From the NCBI RefSeq assembly GCF_947507565.1, contig NC_089176.1, positions 3,782,001-3,846,000 of the forward strand: 64,000 nt of DNA, read 5' to 3'. Source of the DNA: Oscarella lobularis. Taxonomy: Eukaryota; Porifera; Homoscleromorpha; Homosclerophorida; Oscarellidae. The translations under genes were made by a program, and so were the position numbers. Shown in pieces: positions 55,071-64,000 of the stretch (position 1 is the first letter of the stretch; every line of letters begins with the position of its first letter). The notes under the pieces were generated by a model, which was not told where the DNA came from, did no database searches, and was given only the letters and a program-made list of their open reading frames with translations.

Positions 55071-55423
55071 AAGTACAATGTAATTTTTTTCTTTACAGAC
55101 GTTTATGTTTTGATACCGCACCGGTAATTAGATGCTGCTGTATCTCATAATTTGCTATTTAATTATTTAGACATTCTTATGTGGCCTACGGAATTGCTTA
55201 AATATAAATAACATCATAATCCGCTGTTGAAGACTTTCTGAAAAACTATAAAAATGGGCATGGCAAAATTGTCAAGGCAAAAACGACAATCCGGGCTTCA
55301 ATCGCTACCCCGTTTGAAACGCGATACATTTGTTCTAGTTCTTGCGTGTCTAATGTGATAAGGCCACAAAAGCGGGGTACGGCCGGGGCACCGGCATCAA
55401 TAAGAACTAACCCGTGAGCGTGG
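55071..55423. other. R3-R4 spacer
   Basis: A duplicate of the R1-R2 spacer followed by the R4 promoter region; no gene. Confidence 0.6.
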
Positions 55424-58400
55424 ATGTTGCAGTTTTCGCTTCTCGGCCTCGCGGTCGCTCTCGTCGCCGTCATCGCGTCTCGCGGCCAATATCTGTCGTC
55501 GCCGTCGTCTGACGCGATGGAGTTCGCCGAAAATCGAACTCGATGCCTCGCTCACTGTCTAACCTATAAGGTTTGCCTAAACGTCAGTCGAGAAATCGTA
55601 GTCGACCAGTTCGTTCTTCCTCCAGAGTCCAAACCCTCTCAGCGCCGACAATACGGCAAGTTCAAACATTTCCCGGGCGACTTCCGCGTCTAGCGAATTT
55701 TTTAATTTCTTCTCTCGCAGTGCTTCGATATCTGCTACGAAGGGGAAGAAAAGGGAAACATTTTTCGGAATGGAACGCACTGTCGAGCGACGTGCGAGGA
55801 AGTGAGTGTGTTTATTTTTCATATTGCTTTCTCAGCGATGGGACCCTTATTAGGAAGCTAAAGCGAACGCGTCTGTTGACGCCTGTGGGGCGTTTTGTCA
55901 ATTCATTACAAACACTTCCTTGCAAGGTCATAACAAAAAGATAGAAAAGCGAAGCCTGTTTTATATAAGGACATGGTTTTATTTTAGTGAACGAAACAAA
56001 TGGGCATTTAGAGGCGGAGGATTTGAAGGTGAAAGGATTGGATCTCGAGTGGTCCGAGCACGACGGGACTCGTGACGACAATCACATTGTCTATTTGCCA
56101 CGATTTTCCATCGTGAATCAGTCCAATTGGCAGCCGCTGTCTCCGCTGCTGGTTATATTTATTGATTTATCGATTTATTTATTTATTTATTTATTGATAA
56201 AATTAGGGAACCAAAGTCAAGTTACCGGATCAAGAAATCTTGAAGTGTGGCGTGATCTATCAATTTCAAGTCGCCGCATTTCACGAGCTCGGAGTGAGGG
56301 GAACATATAGAAATGCAAGCGGCGAGTATCGAAAGGGTGATTAAAATATATACATTGCACGTGAAAACAAAAGTTGATTTGTTTTCTCTTAGATTGTCCA
56401 ACGGCAAAGAAGTGCGACGAAAAAGAGGACTGTCTCGGCGCGTGCGCAAACTTTAACCACTCCGTCCAAATCCAATTGGACCGCGGCAATGATTCCTCCT
56501 TACAATGGAATGATGTCAACTGCACCGAAGTTGCGGTGCGGAGACGAATCACGTGGACCAAACTGGAGCTGAAGAAAAACATTGACTTTTGCTATATTCT
56601 CCACGTGGAGGCGGCGGCGAATTGCCAGGAGCACTTCAAGAGACGCTTGTTCTTCGTGCCCACGGTATACCGGCAGTCACGTGGTTCATTGTACGTTGGC
56701 ATTTGAACGCGTTCTCTTGTAGGATGCAAGCGAGGTTTGGGTGGATCAATTGCCACTTGATTGTACGTTTACAGCAAAGGTGACTCTACGTTTTTTGGGT
56801 AGAGAATTGTTCTCTTATTTCTATTTGCTAGATGCACGTGCACGTGAAAAATAGAAGCCACGTTATTACTAAGCCGAACGACGGACAGAAACTCGACTTG
56901 CCATTTAGGGTTCCTCGTAAGGAGCTAGAAAGATTATCTAATGCGTTCTATTGCGTATTCCTTTTTTCAGCACTGAGCCCTTCATGTCAAACGGTTTTGG
57001 TTTTCTATTATTATCAATTTATTGATCAAACGACAACTGGCGTCATGCTCTGGCTTTCAATCACCGTAAGAAGTCAGATGTGGCTCAGCATCAAAGACGC
57101 AAACGGAGTCGAACGAACGCGGCCACTAAATGCAAACGAGCAATTAATGGATCGTACATTGCAAGGCCTTTGCACGCCTCTCACCGTAACGGTACGTAGT
57201 CAAATTTTGAAAGGAGAGACACTCCCTCTATTGATAATCTCTTCAGTTTTATGTAGAAGATCGTCAGGGAAAGCGATACACTCTTAAAAGTGAAACTTTG
57301 AACAGCCCTTGTATGTTGTCAGCGTAGCACAACGTTCAATCAGTATTTATACTTCTCTTTCTCTATTAAAAGGTCGAACGACGGATCCAGTGACGGGACC
57401 AGGTATTGGCGGATTTACGCGACCTGTAGAAGAGATTAGAAAACTGTTTGAATAATTGTTAAACAGCGATAAATTAAACGAGGTAAAATGCTAAAAATTA
57501 AGTCGTTTTTCTCGTTTTTTTAGCAGTGACGGGACCAGGTATTGGCGGATTTACGCGACCTGTAGAAGAGATTAGAAAACTGTTTGAATAATTGTTAAAC
57601 AGCGATAAATTAAACGAGGTAAAATGCTAAAAATTAAGTCGTTTTTCTCGTTTTTTTAGCAGTTACGGTGACAATCATTGGTATAGTCATTGCATCATCA
57701 ATAGTTGTCTTCGTCCTACTCATTGTCGTCGTTGCCGTTTTCTGCGTCTGTCGCGAAAGGCGTCGCGCTGAAAAAATTCGTCGTCAAGTCGTACAACCGG
57801 CGTTGCCAGTGAGTCCCCCGACTGTCTCTGATTCTGTCAAACCGGTGAAACCGCTCGACGAGTGGGAAATCGATCGCGGCGATCTGATGCTACTCGAAAG
57901 GATCGGCGAAGGCTTTTTTGGCGTCGTGCTGAAAGCCCAGGTTTTTCACAGGCAGCCACTAGAGTCCCAGCGCTGGATGGTGCGGCGAAGTCGCACTGGG
58001 AGCGATGTTAGCGGCGATGAAACTAAATCAATTGTGGCTTGTAAAATGTTAAAAGGTAACGTCACTTTTCTTAACTTAATTAAAATCGAGCTCTCTCACT
58101 TAAAATAAAAATAGGGACGCTTCACGAGGCTGATTTCATGGAGGAAATTTGTCTGATGAAACAAATCGGACAGCATCAACACATCGTCAGCTTTCTTGCC
58201 TGCCTAACGAAAAGTCAGCCGATGTGCCTCGTAGTTGAATACTGTTTCCACGGCGACCTTCTCAACTATCTCAGAAAACGAAGACCTGGGGTAGACAGAA
58301 GATGAACGTACGCGCTCATAAATGTATCTACTTCCATTTTATAGTGGCATTCAAAAGATCAGCTGCTGTCACGGGACTCGGGTCTATATACAGGCCGCTC

Positions 58401-59474
58401 TAATTTGAAAAGTCTTGAAGAGGCACGTAATTTTATTTTTAGAATTTTTTTATCAGGAAAACAATTGTGTAATAGGACGGAATGAAGTTGGATGACGAGA
58501 AAAAGAACGATGAAAAGGATAAGAATGTTGGACTGGAATTTTCCGCTTCTGATCTCCTGTCGTTTGCGTGGCAAGTGGCATCGGGAATGGTGCGAACGAG
58601 CCTGTTTTTGGTTTTATTTATACGTAGTTAAATTGTTTTGAACCATCAGGAATATCTGATTGGAAAGGGTGTCGTTCATCGCGACTTGGCCTGCCGAAAT
58701 GTGCTCGTTTGCGGAAACAAACTACTCAAGGTGTCCGACTTTGGACTAGCGAGAGCGGTCTACAGAGACGGCACATATCATCAAAAGACGACGAAGCGTC
58801 TCCCACTCCGATGGATGTCCATCGAGGCCATAACAGACCGCGTCTTCACCGAACAGAGCGACGTGTAAATTTAAATATTTATCACGTACTGTACACGTGG
58901 AATTTCTGTCGTCATTTTTAGATGGTCGTTTGGAATCGTTATGTGGGAGATATGCACTCTAGGTAAGACTTTGTTTCTTTTGCTTCTGTCTCGAAAATCT
59001 TTTTATTGCACATGCAGGCAGTTTTCCCTATCCATCCATTTCATGCAAGGATCTTCTGTCGCACGTGCGCGAGGGAAACCGCTTATCTTGTCCAGAAAAC
59101 TGTTCTGAAGAACTGTAAGTACTACTGTACATGTACGTGCAGAGAAAGACTCAAAGAGCGCTCTAAATTCTTTTGTTAGATACGGACTGATGCTCGAGTG
59201 CTGGAATGTTAATCCAGGAAAGCGTCCCTTGTTTGCCTTTCTCTCAGAGCGGCTTGGAAGCATGCTTGAAGCCGAAGGATCGTCCAAGTATCTCAATCTC
59301 AATTTTTCTTATCTATATCCAGTGTGGGATTCGGAGTCAAAAGAGGAAACGGGTTCCGATTCGGGGGCATCAGGAAGCGTTGGAGAGGAATCTTGTGCAA
59401 TAATTGACACTAGTGCGCTGACTGGAAGGTATATTTGCAGTAACTCCTTAGTAGCGAGAGAAACCGCTATCTAA
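55424..59474 (+). CDS. receptor tyrosine kinase R4
   Basis: Twenty-one exons sum to 924 residues. Signal peptide and N-terminal domain (55424-56336) are near-identical to R2. A single ectodomain module (56393-57310), a very short stalk built from exon 57373-57402 and a duplicated 12-nt exon 57527-57538, and a membrane helix starting at 57663 (VTIIGIVIASSIVVFVLLIV) follow. Kinase motifs are complete: GEGFFGVV, VACKML, HRDLACRN, DFG, RWMSIEA and SDVWSFG. The kinase is almost the same as R2, and both lack the YVPM and YxNx docking tyrosines in the insert. GC donors are predicted at 55656 and 58423. The C-tail keeps YLNLNFSYLYPVW. Confidence 0.85.
57392..57660 (+). repeat. tandem duplication of an intron with its flanking micro-exon
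   Basis: Two near-perfect copies of about 134 bp. Each contains TGACGGGACCAG followed by a GTATTGGC donor and ends in a TTTTTTAGCAG acceptor. The copying creates a 12-nt exon (57527-57538, adding Val-Thr-Gly-Pro) without breaking the R4 frame. Confidence 0.85.
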
Positions 59475-59650
59475 AAGTACTGTAGCCGTATGATTGGGAT
59501 TAGTCACTTCGCCAGATTTAGTGCATGTGTCTTTCTAAAGAACGTTTGAATGTTGCACAACTTTCGCCAACGACACGTGCTCGCTGGTAAAATTAGTATT
59601 GATCAGCATCCGGGCGCCAAGCAGGCACGTCATTCTGAATGACATTAGAG

Positions 59651-59682
59651 CAGGGATACTAGACAATTGTCTAGTATCCCTG
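59651..59682. mobile_element. 32-bp perfect palindromic insertion with 7-bp target duplication
   Basis: CAGGGATACTAGACAA is followed at once by its exact reverse complement. ATTAGAG flanks it at 59644-59650 and 59683-59689. The paralogous site upstream of R3 (53742-53748) has a single ATTAGAG and no insert, so the insertion and its duplication are directly visible. It is too small to code; it may be the collapsed remnant of a larger element. Confidence 0.88.
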
Positions 59683-59735
59683 ATTAGAGATCTTCGTTTC
59701 CTCTGCTCCGCATTCGATTATCTGATTGTCAAACG

Positions 59736-62700
59736 ATGTCGTACACGATGCCACGGCTCTGGCTCACCTTAGCCTTTGCTGCCGTTATCGCGAACGCCTT
59801 CGTGGACGCCTCATTGGAAAAAGCGTCGCCCGATCTCATCGAGACAGCCGAAAAGCAGACGCAATGCATCGCCTATTGCCTATCGAACAAAACAGATTGC
59901 ACAGACGAGGTAGGAGAAGCAAGGAGAGGGCCCTCGAGCTGAAACGCACCCCTTTCTATTCTTATCGCGGCTTTTCGTACATATTGAACGAAAAAAAGGC
60001 TGCGGCTTCATTGTTTTGTTTTCTAGCCGAGTCCAACTCCTCTCCAAGACGTCGAACGAACGCAAAGTCGTTTTTCTCAGTGCACGAATTTCTGCACGGA
60101 AGCGTGCAAGGAAGTGAGGAAACGTTGGCGTATTCGATCATCAAATGAACGCTTTTAACGTCGAGCCCGGTTTAGAATAGCAAAACCACATCCTCCGCCG
60201 CCGGCGACGTTTGCGGTTCTTTATGCAATTTCGCGACGCCGCCGACTATTTGGCGAGAAAGTGCGGCACACCGCGGCGCGGATATGTGTCTTTATTTATC
60301 GCGGTTTTTTTCTCAGTGAGCGATAATAGTCTGCGGTTAGACGACGACTCGATTCTGCGCTGGGATCCTCCTTGGGGAAATGGTAGTCACGATATTGTCT
60401 ATTTGCCTTTCGTCGCAAAAGTAGGGAGTCCGAAGTGGAAGCCTTTGGAAACTCAGCTGGTAAAACAATCACTTATAATATAATTAGATTCTTAGTTTCC
60501 TTTAGGAAACGACTGTTGATATTCGTCGACTTGTTGACGAATTGGAATGCGATACGGACTATGAATTCCGAGTCGACGCCTATGGCAAAAACGGAATGCA
60601 ATATACGAGAGTGAAGTACAACAAGACAAGAAATTCGTATCGAAAAGGTAAGCATGAGAATCAATAGATTTAAAAATTAAACATGTGTGTATATAATAGA
60701 TTTGTGCGAAAATATTTCAAGCGTTCAAGAATTTCACAGCATCAATTGGAAAAGCGACATTGCTCAGCTCAACATCGAGTTTAAAATAAAAATGGATATG
60801 TGGCTAAGCGTCGAAAGCGACAACGGCGAGAGAAGACGTCAAATAACTAAAGACGAAAACCTGGATCAGTCCTTGCAGCGTCCCTGCACAAACGTCACAA
60901 TAACGGTATCTCTTCTCAGAGAGACCCCTAGAAAATTCTTTTTATAAGCTCCTGTTTAGTTTTTTGTGAAAGATGACAAAGGAGATCATCAGCTCAAGAA
61001 GAGGCAAGTGCCCGTTCCCTGTAAGAAAACGCATGCAATCTTCTATTAATTAATGAGACTGTCATTATTAATCAAGGTTCGCTGACGGCAGCGACGATGC
61101 CTCCTTGTGGTGATAATGATCCCTTGGATCATTCTCATCTCGTTTTCACTCTACCCATCATCTTCTCGTCTTTTCTTTTCGTCGTGCTCGTCATCCTCAT
61201 TGCCATCTATCGCGCGCGACGTCACAGTGCGAAAGATTTACATCGTCATTTGGAATCAATGGCCTTTTCGGCGCCGGAGCTCGAGCTGCCCGCTTTCGAT
61301 TTCGCCGACGCGCCGGATGCGTGGGAAATCAAGCCGGACGAGATGACGCTGCTTGACGTCATCGGCGAGGGCTTCTTTGGCGTCGTACTCAAGGCGGAAA
61401 TCAGTCGAATGAGACCGCTGTCGACGTCGCGGAGAAAGATGAGCTTGGACGATCATCGGCTCTTGAGTCGGCGTCGAAGCAGCGAACGCAAAATCAAAAC
61501 AATCGTCGCTTGTAAGATGTTGAAAGGTATGGATTAATTAATAGGTTATTGGTTTTTGCTAATAGGGTTTTCTGTTTAGAGAATGGGACACGTGAGCATC
61601 TGGTTGATTTGATGGAAGAAATCAAGCTGATGAAACGTATTGGAAAGCATAAGCATATTGTCAGCATGCTTGGATGCATAACAAGATGCCATCCCGTCTG
61701 TATTGTGGTTGAGTATTGTCCTCACGGAGACCTACTCAGTTATCTCAAGAGAGGAAGACCCAGGGTATATATAATATGAAAAAATTAGTTTTAAGGTGTA
61801 TATCAATATTTTTAGTTTTATCGAAGACCGTCAGCTGATGACGTCACGAAAGATGCACGTTCATTTTTGGCAATGGAGTTTGTATAGATTCTATATTTTT
61901 GTTTAGGATTATGTTCCCATGCATCGACCTTCGCATGTGTATACGAATGTGGCTAGAAAAGATCCGGTTCATCAGCTGGTTGTTGATGAGGATCAAACTG
62001 AATTCTCCGCTTTTGATCTCTTGTCGTTTGCGTGGCAAATTGCCTCGGGAATGGTGAGACAAGGCGAGACGGTATTTTCTCGTATCTAAGGTTTTTTTTC
62101 TATTTCTATTAGGAATATTTGACTGGGAAGGGTCTCGTTCATCGTGACCTGGCTTCTCGAAACGTTCTCGTCTTGGAAGACAAACTCGTCAAAGTGTCCG
62201 ATTTCGGATTGACGAGAGCCGTTCACAACGACGGCATCTATCCGCAGAAAACGACGAGACGGCTTCCCTTTCGTTGGATGTCGATTGAGGCGATCAGCGA
62301 TCGCCACTTCACCGAACAAAGCGACGTGTAGGAGATAAAATTAATCAATAATAAATGAGAATTCAATTTTTTTGTAGATGGTCTTTTGGAGTGGTCATGT
62401 GGGAAATTTGCACTCTTGGTACATTGGAGACCTTGATGATATGTTGTCCTGCTATCTTTGATTTTACAGGCAGTTTTCCTTATCCATCTATTTCGAGTAA
62501 GGATCTTCTTTCGCACATACGCAATGGAAATCGTCTATCGCGTCCAGAGAATTGCTCAGATCAACTGTGAGTCTTTTATTTTTTACGTACAGTAGAGTGA
62601 TCGCGCTTTGCCTCAGCTATGAAATGATGTGTCAATGCTGGCTTGCTGATCCTGAGAAACGTCCCTCGTTCAGACGTCTTCTTCTGAAGCTCGAAGAAAT

Positions 62701-62890
62701 GCTCGAACATGAAGGACCAGCCAAACATCTTAACGTCAATTTTTCCTATTCGTACTCGTTGTGGAATTTGGAGGACATCAGAGAAAGCCCGGAGATCGTC
62801 GAAGACCCCGCTGGCACTGTATCAGTTCAAAATTTGACCACTGGCCGTCCTTCGATAATTGTCAAAAAAATCCTTTCATCTCCTGTATGA
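59736..62890 (+). CDS. receptor tyrosine kinase R5
   Basis: Fifteen exons (59736-59909, 60027-60113, 60176-60260, 60317-60459, 60506-60647, 60700-60905, 60960-61020, 61077-61526, 61580-61764, 61816-61842, 61907-62053, 62113-62327, 62378-62418, 62470-62566, 62617-62890) sum to 777 residues. The ectodomain is compact: signal peptide, a distinct N-terminal domain, then only the second half of the module (WLSVESDNGE). The membrane helix is in exon 8. Kinase motifs GEGFFGVV, VACKML, HRDLASRN, DFG, RWMSIEA and SDVWSFG are complete. The insert keeps YVPM and YTNV. It is the most divergent receptor of the array and the source of the R3 5' end. Confidence 0.85.
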
Positions 62891-64000
62891 TCACCAGTCC
62901 TGTGTGAAAAAGAGGAAGAAAAAGAAGAAGAACACTTGATTGCAGTTAGTTTTTCGTGAAAGTTGCGCGCGCGCTTGCAAGTAGAATTCGCGTGGTGCAC
63001 GTCGCGAAGTCCGGGGTCCCGGGCAAGACCCCGTCATAAAAAAAACTGCCCGCGAATTGACCACGTAGCGAAGCTATATATTTTTATTTCAAATAAACCC
63101 GGAACTAACCCGGAAGTATTGCAAAAGAAAAACGAGCGTCCTCCCCGGCGTCTTTCAATGGGAGGGCCCTTCACCCAGGCCCTCATTTCGGGGAGACAGT
63201 GACCCATCTGTCCCGGGGGTGCCTTTATGTACCAAGGCACAGGTGGACCGCTATTGTCACCCACCGCGTCTTGCCCAAGTGGGGTGGCAGGTTATCACTC
63301 GTGCCACTGGAGTAGGGGATTGAATCCCCTGCGTTTGCGCCGCGTTTAACCTCTCTGGCTCGAGTTGGGCCGGTTTTATTTAGTCACCTCGGGGCCCGGA
63401 GGTGAATGGCGACATCGGAAAGCTCTTCATCTGCCTCGTCCGATTGTCCTTAGGCGAGCCTAGAAAAACGCAATTTTTTGTGACGAGTCGAACAGTCTCA
63501 CCTTCAACTTTGCTTTCTAGCTATCTGTCACTATCTGCATGTCCTCGATCCTCAAGCTCGATGGGCTGCCCCGGATTGGTGTTACAGACTACTTTTCAAT
63601 GATTTACCTCGCGCACTCGGTTTCCATAACGTCTACGATACCTAGGAGACCAGCTACGACGTTGATTGTAATGCAGCAAACGCGATCTGGCGTTGTCTCG
63701 TCGCGACAGCGGCGCAAGCCTTGCAAATGGATCGCTGCGGGTTCCTGCTGCAGGAAACAAGCGCGATTAGATTCGTGAACAACATTAGAGGCGCTGCACT
63801 TACTAGGAACTCGCCGTACGATCGCTACAGGCCCGCCACAGGGCAGAATACTCCAGACGATTCTTCGAGCGTACGGGATAGAAGAGGAGCACGTGCGATT
63901 CAAGATATATATATGCGCTAATGTTATTTAGTTAAAGAACCAATGAACTATACAATATAATTAATGTTTTGTAGCTAGCGAAATTCAACTAAAACAGTCC
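62891..64000. other. unassigned 3' region
   Basis: After the R5 stop comes a GC-rich block (about 62960-63420) with small inverted repeats such as CGGGGTC/GACCCCG near 63011-63032, then mixed sequence with short open frames. I find no domain, RNA gene or array-related sequence in it. It may be a decayed repeat. Confidence 0.4.

Noticed and set aside
63300-63360. GGGGATTGAATCCCC-like motif resembling a tRNA T-arm
   Set aside because: No matching acceptor, D or anticodon arms could be folded around it.
63402-63921. Several 60-100 codon open frames at the window end
   Set aside because: No domain or splice logic; overlapping frames on both strands are typical of non-coding sequence.

Overview
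The window is nuclear DNA of an animal, most probably an early-branching one such as a sponge. That assignment is inference: it rests on very short introns (about 45-70 bp), densely packed intron-rich genes, animal-only families (receptor tyrosine kinases, tweety channels, CARD and Death adaptors, alpha-carbonic anhydrases) and local tandem families. Gene models were built by hand from protein continuity across GT-AG and GC-AG introns. For every intact multi-exon model the exon lengths sum to a multiple of three.

Region 1 (1-9,100) is a tandem array of alpha-carbonic anhydrases with Gly/His-rich N-termini (three intact models, one pseudogene, one 3' relic). It is interspersed with two small His-Gly repeat peptides that share the same 10-nt first exon and promoter layout. 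Two DNA-transposon-like insertions and a fold-back element lie here. A stray copy of a tweety first exon is welded onto the carbonic anhydrase pseudogene.

Region 2 (10,131-24,833 and 29,624-34,926) looks like an innate-immunity cluster. It holds five IFI44-like P-loop GTPase units (called A; the fifth is inside C2), each preceded by a beta-rich module. Interdigitated with them are five genes (called B) ending in a conserved module that I cannot match to any family, marked by a V-L-L-R-[PS]-G-[KR]-N signature. Three CARD/Death genes (called C) follow. One C gene fuses a CARD to a complete A unit, which ties the GTPases to death-fold signalling. This A/B/C set is the best candidate for an undescribed system.

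Region 3 (25,146-29,508) holds two tandem tweety (TTYH) genes. Region 4 (35,105-40,951) holds single-copy genes: a secreted sialidase-like protein, the splicing factor Tra2, RNase H2 subunit A, and a secreted CUB-like protein.

Region 5 (41,270-62,890) is a tandem array of four intact receptor tyrosine kinases (R1, R2, R4, R5) plus one chimeric pseudogene (R3). R2 has grown by internal tandem amplification of an ectodomain module. The array shows unequal crossing-over, micro-exon duplication and loss of phosphotyrosine docking motifs in two paralogues. Ten introns in the window appear to use GC donors. The last 1.1 kb holds no gene I can support.
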